Shown: positions 54,203-63,600 of the stretch, piece by piece
How positions within the stretch are numbered: the first letter of the stretch is position 1
Layout: every line of letters starts with the position of its first letter
DNA from: Flaviflexus huanghaiensis
GTDB lineage: Bacteria > Actinomycetota > Actinomycetes > Actinomycetales > Actinomycetaceae
Length of the DNA: 64,000 nt
Reading direction: 5' to 3'
NCBI RefSeq assembly: GCF_014118685.1
Contig: NZ_JACFAK010000002.1
Location: 212,528-276,527, forward strand
Translations under genes and position numbers: made by a program
The notes under the pieces: model-generated
Databases searched by the model: none
What the model was told of the DNA's origin: nothing
The model's input: the letters and a program-made list of their open reading frames with translations, nothing else

Positions 54203-55252
54203 ATGCTGCCATATGACGGGACAACTGCGCCGGTTGCGCTCATATTCTTCAATCGTCCAGGTCCGTTAGCGCGTACATTTGCCACAATTCGAGACGCGCA
54301 ACCTCGTGAACTCTTTCTTATTCAAGATGGACCGCGCTCAGGTAATCAGGCTGACGAGCGTAAAGTACGAGAGTGTCGGGAGATCGTGAGTGCGATCGAC
54401 TGGGAATGCACGGTTCATCGTGACTTTGCTGAACAGAATCTCGGCACCGGCCGGCGAGTTGCGAGCGGATTGACATTGGCTTTCTCCACTGTTGACCGAT
54501 TGATCATCCTAGAGGATGACTGTGTCCCTGCTCAGGACTTCTTCCCTTTCTGCACGGAACTGCTTGACCGCTACAAGGATGACCAACGGGTCGGCATGAT
54601 CACCGGAATGAACCATCTCGGGGCATATGATGGGACATCTTTTGACTACTTGTTCTCACGCGTAGGCTCGATCGCAGGCTGGGCAACTTGGAAGCGGACA
54701 TGGACCTCCGTTGATCAAGATTTAGAGTTTCTGGATGATCCATACGCGATTCGTCTAATACGTGACTACCTAAAGCGACGGAAGACAGGAACAGGGCTAC
54801 TCAAAAGAGGTGAGAAGCTCAAGGCTAGAATTGAAGCAGGCGAACGTCTAACGTCTTGGAGTTACCCCCTTGGTGTGGGAGATATTCTCCATTCAAGGTT
54901 GATTATCGTTCCTAGAGTCAACTTAATGAGCAACATAGGGGTGGGTCCCGACGGAGCTAACACGACTGATTCCCTTAAGAAAGTCCCACGGGCATCGCGC
55001 TTCCTATACGACCTTCCCCTGCACGAATTCCACGGTCACTTAAAGCATCCGCAGTATGTGACTGAAGATCTCTCTTACAACAGACAGGTCGACAAACTTA
55101 TGGGACGGACGTTCTGGGGAGGTAAGGGACGAAAAGTTGAAAGTTTGGTCCGGCGAATTATGTATGGTGAGAACCCAGCCCCGATTCTGCGAAGATGGGT
55201 ACGTCGCTTGCGTGCCAACTCACCTGCTCGTCGAACAGGGCGTAAATCGTGA
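54203..55252 (+). CDS. HlpA-like glycosyltransferase (GT-A)
   Basis: A protein of 349 aa. PVALIFFNRPGPLARTFATI, LFLIQDGPR and ILEDDCVPAQDFFPFC resemble the hemolytic-protein-HlpA-like group of GT-A enzymes; the acidic EDD is the metal-binding site. WATWKRTW near residue 160 is also common in them. It is expected to add one sugar on the cytoplasmic face. A 108-bp gap separates it from capG. The stop overlaps the flippase start. Confidence 0.82.
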   Translation: MLPYDGTTAPVALIFFNRPGPLARTFATIRDAQPRELFLIQDGPRSGNQADERKVRECREIVSAIDWECTVHRDFAEQNLGTGRRVASGLTLAFSTVDRLIILEDDCVPAQDFFPFCTELLDRYKDDQRVGMITGMNHLGAYDGTSFDYLFSRVGSIAGWATWKRTWTSVDQDLEFLDDPYAIRLIRDYLKRRKTGTGLLKRGEKLKARIEAGERLTSWSYPLGVGDILHSRLIIVPRVNLMSNIGVGPDGANTTDSLKKVPRASRFLYDLPLHEFHGHLKHPQYVTEDLSYNRQVDKLMGRTFWGGKGRKVESLVRRIMYGENPAPILRRWVRRLRANSPARRTGRKS

Positions 55253-56748
55253 GTTCAGGGGGGCTGCGGAACGCAGCCCTACTCTCTTACCTCACCGTTG
55301 GGTTTGGCGTCGTGTCCGGCTTGCTATACACGCCATGGATGATCAGAACGATAGGCACGAACGAATACGCGGTCTATTCGCTCGTCTTGTCAGTCGTAAG
55401 TCTCGTGGCCCTAGATCTCGGGCTCGGCGCGGCAACCTCTCGCTTTCTTACGCTTTATAAAGCCAAAGGTGATATTGAGGGAGAGCAAAGGCTACTCACT
55501 GTTGTCTTTAAAGTTTTTGTTCTCCTCACAATAATCCTCGCAGTAGGATTGACTTTCTTATATTTTTTTTCCGATAAACTATACTCATCTCTAGATTCTG
55601 ACCAGATCGAGCAGTTCCAATCAGTTCTCGCCGTATTCGGACTTTATAGCGTTGTAATCTTCCCGCTACGCCCAATCGATGGAATACTGCTCGCGAATGA
55701 GAAGTTTGTGCAGCTGAAGAGTCTCGATCTCCTTCAGAAGGTTTTGACTCTCGTGTTTATGGTTTATGCTCTTTGGTCCGGCTTCGGACTTTTTGGGGTG
55801 GTGGCAGCTAACGTCGCAGGCGGTCTACTGGTTACGTTGGTCAAGTTGCGAGCAGCGCTACGTGCGACCAGTATCCGGCCAGATTGGCGGAGCAATTCAT
55901 TTAGGGACTTGCGAATGGTGCTGGGATTCAGTGTTTGGGTCACTGTCATCTCTATCTCCCAACGTCTTATTATTAATGTGCAGCCTTCCATTCTAGCGGG
56001 GCTCGCAGGCGCCCACCAGGTTGCGCTGTTCTCGCTCGCCATTACGGTTGAAGGCTATATTTTTTCAATAGCCAGTGGAATCAATGGTCTCCTGCTGCCT
56101 CGCGTAACACGCCTAACCGTCGCTGGCGAACGATCTCGGGACGAGTTACAGGCCCTCCTTGAGCGGGTGGGAAGGCTCCAGTTCTTCCTCCTGGGAACTA
56201 TTGCCTCAGGTTTTATGCTACTTGGTCCGCAGTTTATGCGACTTTGGGTTGGCCCGCTTGCAGACAGTTTTATGGTGGCGGCAATTCTCATCTTTCCTGC
56301 TGTCGTTACGGCAACTATGCATGTAGCAGAGACGTCTTTGATCGCGTCCGGCAGAATCCGAAACGTCGCTTTTGCGAGTCTTATAGCATCTGGACTCAGC
56401 TTACCTCTGTCGTTCTTTCTCGTTTCATCCTGGGGCGCTTTGGGGGCCGCGTGTGCAGTCTGTTTCGGTAACGCTGTTGGAAGAATTAGCTACATGATCT
56501 ACATTTACAAGAAGCATCTAGGTCTACGCATGGGATCATTCTTTACGTCGGTATACCTCAAAATCGTACCTTGGATGATCTTTGCAACGTTCTTATCCTG
56601 GCTAATAGGGCGCCTTGTCGTAGGGGAGGATTGGATATCTCTTCTCCTTAGAGGTGTTATTTTCCTTGTGATCGTTGGGATTGTCCTGTTCAAGTTCGTC
56701 CTCTCGACTACCGAGCGAGGATATTTTAGACCAAGACGCTGGAGCTAA
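55249..56748 (+). CDS. Wzx-type polysaccharide flippase
   Basis: An integral membrane protein of 499 aa with about 12-14 helices and no soluble domain. The N-terminus (LLSYLTVGFGVVSGLLYTPWMIRTIG) is typical of the polysaccharide transport/MOP superfamily, as is the second-half repeat. It would move the undecaprenyl-linked repeat unit across the membrane. The GTG start overlaps the preceding gene (GTGA). Strikingly AT-rich for this chromosome. Confidence 0.9.
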   Translation: MSSGGLRNAALLSYLTVGFGVVSGLLYTPWMIRTIGTNEYAVYSLVLSVVSLVALDLGLGAATSRFLTLYKAKGDIEGEQRLLTVVFKVFVLLTIILAVGLTFLYFFSDKLYSSLDSDQIEQFQSVLAVFGLYSVVIFPLRPIDGILLANEKFVQLKSLDLLQKVLTLVFMVYALWSGFGLFGVVAANVAGGLLVTLVKLRAALRATSIRPDWRSNSFRDLRMVLGFSVWVTVISISQRLIINVQPSILAGLAGAHQVALFSLAITVEGYIFSIASGINGLLLPRVTRLTVAGERSRDELQALLERVGRLQFFLLGTIASGFMLLGPQFMRLWVGPLADSFMVAAILIFPAVVTATMHVAETSLIASGRIRNVAFASLIASGLSLPLSFFLVSSWGALGAACAVCFGNAVGRISYMIYIYKKHLGLRMGSFFTSVYLKIVPWMIFATFLSWLIGRLVVGEDWISLLLRGVIFLVIVGIVLFKFVLSTTERGYFRPRRWS

Positions 56749-56932
56749 CTTGTTGACGGTTCTATAGATTTCGCGTGTGGACACGGTGTCAGGCCCGTAT
56801 CCCTAAACTCTCGTCAACGTTGCAATAGGGAGTACCGATTTGCACCTGATTCTCAGGATGATGGTCTTGGTTTAGAGTCAAATTCGGTACCCGAGAAAAT
56901 TCGATATATCCCTCTCTAGGAAGGTCTACACC

Positions 56933-58276
56933 TTGCGGATCCTCATTCCATCGAAAGCGCCTTGGTCCTCCGAGAATAGTTTTGGTAGTAGCTACTCGTC
57001 TGTTTTCGGTGTCATGAGAGACGTGGAGATTGCGAGCATCTTCTGTAGCTCAGGCAGCCCGGATCCAAAATACGTCAGGCGGTCCTTCCAAATAACAGCT
57101 GATTCATTGCTGGCGTCAACGTTGGGGCGATCTTCCAGTTCAGGGAGGGAGATCCTGCCAGAACAGCCCGAAGCCTATAAGCCGGCTCCCTCAAGGACTA
57201 CCGTCGAGCGGTTCACTCGTCTTCTAAGGAAGAGCACTGTTGGGATAATGGTCGGTCGCAATTTAGAAGCCCTACTTTGGTGGGTTGGCCCTTGGAAGTC
57301 AGCAGAGCTCGATGCTTTTATCGATGAGTTCGCGCCAGACCTTCTGTTTGTTCCGCTTTATGCTAGTGCTCACATGAACAGGCTTACACTTCACCTCCGT
57401 GAACGCACAGGAGCCCCCTTGGTTGCGTACGTCTCGGACGATGTCTATTCCTTGCGTCGGCTTTCCATCTCTCCCTTATTTTGGGCGCGACGTATTGGTA
57501 GCCGACGGTTGATTCGACAGGTGATAAGACAATGTGACCGTCTCTACGTCATCTCCGACACTCAAAAAGTGGACTACTCAGAGGCACTTGGCGTGGAATG
57601 CAGTGTTCTTACCAAGCTTGGAGACTTCTCTGGCCTACAGCCGCCAGCGCCCGATGATACAGCTAGGGGAGATCAAATTGTTTTCACCTACGCAGGAAAT
57701 GTCGGGAACGGTAGATGGAAGTCATTATGTGAAATCGGGCGCGCTTTGGATAGAGCATCTGAGTTAGGGCACAATGGCCGACTGGATATTTACACCATGA
57801 CCCCGCTCTCGCGCAGGATGCAGAGGAGTTTCAACTGTTGTCGATCCATTCGTCTGCACTCCCCAGTGTCGCCGGATAAGCTCAGGAGAGTGTTCGAAGA
57901 GTCAGACATCTTGGTTCTGGTTGAACCGACAGATGTGAAAGGCAGGCAAACTGTCCGCCACTCGTTCTCGACAAAGATTGTCGAATACCTTGAGGCGGGT
58001 CGCCCAATACTTCTAAGAGCTGCGACGGGGCAAGCTTCAGCCAGTTACCTCAAAATGAGAGGAGCGGCGATGGTTTCAACGCCGAGGGATGATCTTGAAC
58101 AGCAGGTTCAAGACCTCATGACGGACCGTGATTTACGGCTGGAGTTCGCCCGTAGCGGCTGGAACCTGGGGCGAGAGAATCACAATCTCGAGACTGAGCT
58201 TCCAAAGCTCGAATCCTATTTGAAACGCCTCGCTGGCGAATCTCCAGCACCCCGTCCGGACATCGATAATGCTTAA
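56933..58276 (+). CDS. Glycosyltransferase, GT4-like
   Basis: A protein of 447 aa starting at TTG 56933, with AGGAAGG about 10 nt upstream. The N-terminus MRILIPSKAPWS and DLLFVPLYASAHMNRL look like the acceptor half of a GT-B enzyme; the second half has FTYAGNVGNGRWKSL and the HSFSTKIVEYLEAGRPIL block in place of the classical EX7E. The assignment to GT4-like is by overall plan. Donor and acceptor are unknown. Confidence 0.75.
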   Translation: MRILIPSKAPWSSENSFGSSYSSVFGVMRDVEIASIFCSSGSPDPKYVRRSFQITADSLLASTLGRSSSSGREILPEQPEAYKPAPSRTTVERFTRLLRKSTVGIMVGRNLEALLWWVGPWKSAELDAFIDEFAPDLLFVPLYASAHMNRLTLHLRERTGAPLVAYVSDDVYSLRRLSISPLFWARRIGSRRLIRQVIRQCDRLYVISDTQKVDYSEALGVECSVLTKLGDFSGLQPPAPDDTARGDQIVFTYAGNVGNGRWKSLCEIGRALDRASELGHNGRLDIYTMTPLSRRMQRSFNCCRSIRLHSPVSPDKLRRVFEESDILVLVEPTDVKGRQTVRHSFSTKIVEYLEAGRPILLRAATGQASASYLKMRGAAMVSTPRDDLEQQVQDLMTDRDLRLEFARSGWNLGRENHNLETELPKLESYLKRLAGESPAPRPDIDNA

Positions 58277-58422
58277 CTCAGCTAACTGCTCTGTCGATAT
58301 TCCCGATGCGGTATATCGCTCACCCAGCGCAAATTGTCACAATGAGAAAGATCTATACGGAGGAGACAAGTACGTGTGGGTAAACCGGTGTAACGGAACC
58401 CCCGCCTAAGGATAGATACTCA

Positions 58423-59601
58423 ATGGAAACAGCAAAAAGCGATTCAGCGACGAAGAGAATTCTGTACGTCGGATACTATGACACACCGGAAAACCGTGGC
58501 GAAATGAGGGGCTCGGTGCCTGCTGCGACGGACAAAATGGACTACATCATGGACGTGCTAACTGAGCTTGGCTACGAGGTTGAGATTGTGTCCGCGAGCA
58601 TCACCAGAGGAACAACTCGGCGGCCGGGAAAAGTTACTGAGGTTCGCCCTGGCGTGTATCTGCGTCTATTTCCAAGTCTTCGGTGGGGCAACAAGTTTCG
58701 TAGAGTTACGAGCGTTCTCTACGGAAAGTGGCAGGTATTCAGCTTCCTAGTTAGAGGCGCAAAGCGCGGCGAGAACGTCATTGTTTATCACTCGCTCGGT
58801 TACAATATTCTGGTAGAAATTGCGCATCTTATCCGGGGGTTTCGGCTCATCCTCGAGATAGAAGAAATTTATGCAGATCAGACAAGGAAGTCTCGCCGCA
58901 CAAGATGGGCAGAGAGAGTTTCGATCTCTAGGGCCGATGGGTATCTGTATTCGACGGATCTTCTGGAGCGCACGGTCAATAAGAAAAAGCGACCACGCGT
59001 TGTAGTGCACGGCAACTATAGAGTCTCCAATGGCAACGGGGTGAAGGCTGAAGAAGAGATAACACGGGTTGTCTACGCCGGAGTCATCGATAGCATCAAG
59101 GGAAGCTTCCGCGTCGTCGAAGCGGCTCAGTTCCTGCCAAGCGAATATCGTTTACATATCATCGGTTTCGGAGATAAAGATTCGATTAAAATGCTTCGAC
59201 AACGCATCAGTGACTCGAACAAGTGTTCTCAATGCAAGATCTCGTTCGATGGTCTCCTTCGCGGCGTTGAGTACGAGGAATATCTGCAAGCTTGCAAGAT
59301 AGGAATTGTTGGACAAAGCGGCGATTCCAGCTTTGCTAACACATCATTCCCTTCGAAAATTCTGTCCTATATGGCCAACGGTCTCACAGTGGTCTGCGAC
59401 CGATTTGACGCAGTGGAAACCTCGGCATTGGGCGACGCTCTGGTCTATACGTCCGGAGACAGTGCTGAAGAGCTCGCCCGGGCAATCATTTTCGCGGCGT
59501 CACATACGCGGGATAGTCGTCAGATCTTGATGGAGCTGAATACGCGTTTTCTGACGGAACTTCGGGATCTTTTAACCGAAGCAACTACCGACTCACGCTA
59601 G
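58423..59601 (+). CDS. GT4 glycosyltransferase
   Basis: A protein of 392 aa. The C-terminal half has VVYAGVIDSIKGSFRVVEAA, YRLHIIGFGDKDS and FPSKILSYMANGLTVVCDRFDA, the usual GT-B donor domain with an SKILSYMA block in the position of EX7E. The N-terminal half has a YHSLGYNILVEIAHLI stretch and a hydrophobic patch. It is part of the transferase set of this locus. A 146-bp gap precedes it. Confidence 0.8.
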   Translation: METAKSDSATKRILYVGYYDTPENRGEMRGSVPAATDKMDYIMDVLTELGYEVEIVSASITRGTTRRPGKVTEVRPGVYLRLFPSLRWGNKFRRVTSVLYGKWQVFSFLVRGAKRGENVIVYHSLGYNILVEIAHLIRGFRLILEIEEIYADQTRKSRRTRWAERVSISRADGYLYSTDLLERTVNKKKRPRVVVHGNYRVSNGNGVKAEEEITRVVYAGVIDSIKGSFRVVEAAQFLPSEYRLHIIGFGDKDSIKMLRQRISDSNKCSQCKISFDGLLRGVEYEEYLQACKIGIVGQSGDSSFANTSFPSKILSYMANGLTVVCDRFDAVETSALGDALVYTSGDSAEELARAIIFAASHTRDSRQILMELNTRFLTELRDLLTEATTDSR

Positions 59602-59618
59602 GAGGTGGCGACAATACT

Positions 59619-60692
59619 GTGAACATATACTTAGCGGTCTTTGTCTTTCTGATTGCTGCGGATATCTTCATTTTGCAGAACCAAGCCCTCATTGCGCGCC
59701 GGGGAATTTTCGTGATTCTAGCTACTGCGGTATTAGCGATTCAGTCAGGGCTCCGTCATGAATCAATCGGAGGCCGCGACGTATTTATTTCCTACAAGAG
59801 GTACTTCAACAACTCCCACGACATCACTTGGAATGAGATTATCGGCAATCTCTTTTCAATCGACATTCTGGTTGGAGACTCTACAGAGCCTGGTTTCCTG
59901 CTTTTTGTAAAGCTAGTATCGACTTTCACCGATAACTACCAAGTCATGATTTTCGTCATGTCGCTGGTTTTCATACTCCCATTCGGTTGGTTGGTCTATC
60001 GGTACTCCGCTGATCCGTTCATTAGTTTCGTTGTTTATTATGTTCTATTCTTCTCGTTTTTCTCGCTGACCGGATTCCGACAGACCATAGCGACAGTCAT
60101 TGCCGTCCTGCTTTCTTATCCAAGCGTGCTCAATAGAAAGCCTCTCAAGTTTGCGCTATTCATTGCAATCGGATTTCTCTTCCATCGATCCGCACTGATC
60201 TACGCTCTGATATACCCGGTTAGCGCGATACCCCGGTCACATGGAAGTGTTAGAGGTGCGTGGTTGATCGGTTCTACTCTTGTTGGTAGCGCCATAGTCC
60301 TTGCAGCCACCGGAGCGTTGGGGGAGACCTTCGGCTACGCCTACGCTTTTGAAAATGACATAGGAGGTACCGCAACATTCACCACCTTGATGGGGGTAGT
60401 TTTTATTGCTTTCTTGATACGCCGAAAATCAATTCTGGAATCAAGCAACTATGCATACCTCAACATGAGCTCGACTGGCCTTGGCGCAGGATTCGCACTG
60501 ATGACGCTGATTAGTCAGTCTTTCATGAGGGTTCAGCAGTACTTCTCACTGCTCGTGGTTCTCAGCATTCCTGATTTTATTTCCTCTTTTTCCCAGCGTG
60601 ATCGCGTAATCGTACGCATCGCGGTCATTTCTGTGCTCTTCCTGCTACTTATTCGCGCAGATTCCCCCTACCGATTCTTTTGGGAAGTGTGA
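59619..60692 (+). CDS. EpsG/Wzy-like polysaccharide polymerase
   Basis: A membrane protein of 357 aa with about 9-10 helices. The block SGLRHESIGGRDVFISYKRYF near residue 46 matches the EpsG family, where an Arg and a D..Y pair are conserved. FSLTGFRQTIATVIAVLL in the middle also fits. It would polymerise the repeat units at the outer face of the membrane. GGAGG is upstream of the GTG start. Confidence 0.85.
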   Translation: MNIYLAVFVFLIAADIFILQNQALIARRGIFVILATAVLAIQSGLRHESIGGRDVFISYKRYFNNSHDITWNEIIGNLFSIDILVGDSTEPGFLLFVKLVSTFTDNYQVMIFVMSLVFILPFGWLVYRYSADPFISFVVYYVLFFSFFSLTGFRQTIATVIAVLLSYPSVLNRKPLKFALFIAIGFLFHRSALIYALIYPVSAIPRSHGSVRGAWLIGSTLVGSAIVLAATGALGETFGYAYAFENDIGGTATFTTLMGVVFIAFLIRRKSILESSNYAYLNMSSTGLGAGFALMTLISQSFMRVQQYFSLLVVLSIPDFISSFSQRDRVIVRIAVISVLFLLLIRADSPYRFFWEV

Positions 60693-60731
60693 GCCAAAAA
60701 TATTGGCGCTTCTGTTAGCTGAAAGGTACAA

Positions 60732-61934
60732 ATGAAGTTTCTCCAAATCAACGCAGTAAACACGATCGGAAGTACCGGAAGAACAACAGCGGAGCTTTCA
60801 GATGGTCTGAAGGACAGGGGGCACAAATGTCTTACTATCCACTCGCAGGGGCCCGTGAGCACTGAATCAGTTCGTGTAGGATCTTTGAGGGATATCAAGA
60901 CGCACGCCCTTCTTGCCCGCGTGACCGGATTGCAAGGTTATTGGTCTGAGAACGAAACATCCAAAATTCTTACTATGATAAACGAGTTCCAACCTGATGT
61001 AGTCAGGTTGGGGAATATTCACGCGAACTTTGTAAATCTGCCGATGTTACTGGGATATCTGGCTGAGAAGGATATTCCCACGATTGCCACTCTCCACGAC
61101 ACATGGTTCTACACGGGCAAGTGCACCCACTACTCCCAAGCTGGGTGTTCCCGATGGCAGGAATCTTGTGGGCAGTGCCCATTGCTGAAACAGTCAATTC
61201 CCTCCTGGTTCTTCGACAGAACCGCCACAATGCGAGCCGACAAGTCGGAGTGGTTCTCCGCTATTCCGCGGCTAGGCGTAGTCGGAGTCTCGAACTGGAT
61301 CACAAGCGAGGCACAGAAATCTCTGCTTTCAACAGCAAAAACAGTAATACGGATCTACAACTGGGTAGATCTTGAGACTTTCAAGTTTCGCGAATCAGAT
61401 CTTCGAGAAAGATATGGCTGGGGAGACGAGTTTCTGTTGTTGGGAGTGGCGTCTGGATGGAGTGTGGCGAAAGGTCTGAAAGATGCGCTTGCGCTCGCAA
61501 GCGTGTTACCAGGAGGCATGCGACTTGTGCTGGTCGGTGAACTTCCGAGCGGCACCGTGCTTCCGGAGACAGTAACTCACTTACCTGCCACGAGAAACAC
61601 CATCGATCTTGCGGAAATCTATTCGGCTGCAGACGCCTTTATGAACTTCTCGAGAGAAGAGAGTTTTGGGAAGGTGTCAGCAGAAGCACTTGCGTGTGGT
61701 ACGCCAGTCATCACAAACGGTTTCACCGCAAACCCTGAGTTGGTCGGACCTGGGTGTGGATATGTCGCCCAGACTCCGGACTCAACAAGTCTAATTGCCT
61801 TAGCCGAAAAAGTTCGACTGGCGGGTAGAGGGTCATTTTCTGAAGCTTGTCGTAAGTTTGCGGTGGACAACTTCTCCATGGAAAGTGGAATTTCGGCATA
61901 CGAATTGTTGAGCAAGTCGCTGATAGCCCTTTAA
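60732..61934 (+). CDS. GT4 glycosyltransferase with Cys-rich motif (WcaC-like)
   Basis: A protein of 400 aa. The N-terminal half has INAVNTIGSTGRTTAELSDGL and the cysteine cluster LHDTWFYTGKCTHYSQAGC followed by WQESCGQCPL near residues 130-157, seen in a subgroup of colanic-acid-like GT4 enzymes and likely metal-binding. The C-terminal half has GVASGWSVAKGLKDAL and the EX7E site REESFGKVSAEALACGTP. Last gene of the locus before the IS cluster. Confidence 0.88.
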   Translation: MKFLQINAVNTIGSTGRTTAELSDGLKDRGHKCLTIHSQGPVSTESVRVGSLRDIKTHALLARVTGLQGYWSENETSKILTMINEFQPDVVRLGNIHANFVNLPMLLGYLAEKDIPTIATLHDTWFYTGKCTHYSQAGCSRWQESCGQCPLLKQSIPSWFFDRTATMRADKSEWFSAIPRLGVVGVSNWITSEAQKSLLSTAKTVIRIYNWVDLETFKFRESDLRERYGWGDEFLLLGVASGWSVAKGLKDALALASVLPGGMRLVLVGELPSGTVLPETVTHLPATRNTIDLAEIYSAADAFMNFSREESFGKVSAEALACGTPVITNGFTANPELVGPGCGYVAQTPDSTSLIALAEKVRLAGRGSFSEACRKFAVDNFSMESGISAYELLSKSLIAL

Positions 61935-61984
61935 GCCAAGCAACCCGCGATTGTTGTCAGCGTACTGTGTCGATTCCGGCCGAA

Positions 61985-62285
61985 TTTGGTCAAGTCCCTT
62001 TGAGTGGTGTAGTGGTTGTTCCTTCGTTTTGTTGGTTCGGGGTTAGGCGCTGAGTTCGAGTGGGTGTTCGTCGCTCACCTCGATCCCAGAATTGTCTATG
62101 GCTTGGAAGCGGCTTCTGGCAAGGATGTCCAGGCCGAGGTAGCGTCGGCCTTCTGCCCATTCATCGGTCTGCTCAGCAAGGACCGCACCGACCAGGCGGA
62201 TGATGGCTTCTCGGTTGGGGAAGATTCCCACGGAGTCGGTGCGGCGACGGATTTCTCGGTTGAGGCGTTCGCCCGGGTTGTTCGG
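61985..62285 (-). mobile_element. IS256-family 3'-end fragment
   Basis: The 3' part of an IS256-type element on the minus strand, with its end at about 61,985-62,010, where the minus strand reads CTACACCACTCAAAGGGACT. The 5' part is missing, cut near 62,285 where IS3-type sequence begins. The borders are approximate. Confidence 0.65.
62043..62284 (-). pseudogene. IS256-family transposase, C-terminal fragment
   Basis: The minus-strand frame reads [20 protein letters not shown], followed by [22 protein letters not shown]. It ends with the stop at 62043-62045. NPxERLNxEIRRRTxxVGIFPN is the signature of the mutator/IS256 C-terminus. About 80 residues of about 410 are left; the DDE core is gone. 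Confidence 0.85.
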
Positions 62286-62291
62286 TCATTG

Positions 62292-62590
62292 TCAAGCTAC
62301 GTGGAGTCGGTCGGTGTTAGTTTCAGAGTTCTGCGTGAGCAGGTTGATGCCGACTATCTCGGCTGGTGCGGGCGTGGAGGGTTGTCGCCGGAATCGTTCG
62401 GGGTGCCGTTCGTAGTAGGCCTGCTGGGTCGCATCACGTCGCGCCCAGGCTTCCCGCCAGGTGCCGTCGTGGACCTCGTCCGGGGAGAACAACGCGATCC
62501 CGGAGTGCTTGTGGTTCTGGTTGTACCAGGGCACGTACCAGTCGACGTATGCACGTGCTTCTGTCGGCGGCAGTTGAATTTGGTGCGTTT
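62292..62590 (-). pseudogene. IS3-family transposase OrfB, C-terminal fragment
   Basis: On the minus strand, EARAYVDWYVPWYNQNHKHS, then GIALFSPDEVHDGTW and RPSTPAPAEIVGINL-like residues, matches the end of IS3-family (rve domain) transposases, including the last catalytic region around the Asn-His-rich WYN motif. The fragment starts in the middle at the border with the IS21-type element and ends in a stop at 62292. N-terminal two thirds are missing. Confidence 0.85.
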
Positions 62591-62600
62591 CCGGCGATCG

Positions 62601-62616
62601 AAAACTGAGCAGTTTT
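62601..62616. repeat. Palindrome at the IS21-type end
   Basis: AAAACTG-AG-CAGTTTT is a perfect inverted repeat at the 3' end of the istB gene (it overlaps the stop codon by two bases) and is probably part of the terminal region of the IS21-type element. The border with the IS3 fragment is about 62,593. Confidence 0.55.
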
Positions 62617-63364
62617 AGTCTACTGTTTGTTGTTCTTGTCGGTGTCTGATCCGGTAGGAGGTTCCTTTCGTGGTCAGGACTTGGGCGTGGTGGACGAGCC
62701 GGTCGATGATGGCTGTCGCAATGGTCTCGTCGTGGAAGATCGTGGACCAGGACCCGAAAGCGAGGTTTGAGGTGATCAGGATGGATGATTGCTCGTATCG
62801 GTCTGAGATGAGCTGGAAGAACAGGTTCGCGGCTTCTGGTTCGATGGGGAGGTAGCCGAGCTCGTCGATGATGATGAGCTTGTAGCGGCGAATTCGCCGC
62901 AGCTCTTTCGTCAGGTCTCCGGTGTTGTGAGCAGTGGTCAGCGACTGGATCCACCCCGCTGCAGTGTCGAACAGGACCGGGATTCCGGCCCGGGTCGCGG
63001 CGATGCCGAGCCCGATCGAGATGTGAGTCTTCCCGGTGCCTGGTGGGCCGAGAAGGATCATGTTCTCCGCGTTGTGGATCCAGGTCGAGCGCGTGGCTGC
63101 TTGAACGTCTGAGCGCAGGTGGGGCTGGTGATCGAAGGTGAAGTCCTCAATTGTTTTCATGGACGGGAAGTGTGCTCGTTTCCGTCGTATCTCGGCCCCA
63201 GATGCTTCCCGAGCCGTCACCTCGGCTTCCAAGACCGCGGCCAGGTACTCTTCGAACGTCCAGCCCTGTGCGCGCCCGGTGTCAGCCAGGCGAGCGAAAG
63301 AAGCTTGAATACGTGGTGCTTTCAACGCACTCGTGTAATAGGTGACGTCTTTGATCGCCTCCAT
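62615..63364 (-). CDS. istB: IS21-family helper ATPase IstB
   Basis: A protein of 249 aa, full length for IstB. The DnaC-like AAA domain has Walker A GPPGTGKTHIS near residue 104 and Walker B LIIIDELGYLPI near residue 163, followed by TSNLAFGSW and a C-terminal RLVHHAQVLTTKGTSYR. IstB directs target choice and assists the IstA transposase. Only a fragment of istA is left, so the element cannot move on its own. The istA stop is directly next to the istB ATG. Confidence 0.95.
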   Translation of the reverse strand: MEAIKDVTYYTSALKAPRIQASFARLADTGRAQGWTFEEYLAAVLEAEVTAREASGAEIRRKRAHFPSMKTIEDFTFDHQPHLRSDVQAATRSTWIHNAENMILLGPPGTGKTHISIGLGIAATRAGIPVLFDTAAGWIQSLTTAHNTGDLTKELRRIRRYKLIIIDELGYLPIEPEAANLFFQLISDRYEQSSILITSNLAFGSWSTIFHDETIATAIIDRLVHHAQVLTTKGTSYRIRHRQEQQTVD

Positions 63365-63550
63365 TTAGGCCACCTCGATGTCAAAGATCTGGTCATACAC
63401 TGCCAGGTCCCCGCCCTGGACCGTCACTCCGTAGCCGGGTAGGCCCTGGCGCTGCTGAAAGGTCGCACGCAGCTTCCGAGCGGTCTCTACATGGTCAGGG
63501 TCGGTCACCTGACCGCCGCTGCCCCAAAGACGATCATGAGTCGTGATGAC
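63365..63550 (-). pseudogene. IS21-family transposase IstA, C-terminal fragment
   Basis: On the minus strand this reads VITTHDRLWGSGGQVTDPDH, then VETARKLRATFQQRQGLPGY, and ends DLAVYDQIFDIEVA with a stop directly before istB. This matches the tail of IstA-type transposases (DLxxYDxxF). The frame is cut at 63550/63551 where the IS3-type element begins, so the IS3-type element probably inserted into istA. Confidence 0.8.
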
Positions 63551-63600
63551 TGAAGCGTCCTGGGTTTCGTTCCGATTCGTTGATTGAGGAGAATTGGATT

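Noticed and set aside
62016..62618. Plus-strand frame of 200 codons across the IS fragments
   Set aside because: The minus strand gives transposase signatures of IS256 and IS3 type in this interval; the plus frame spans the junction of two unrelated elements.
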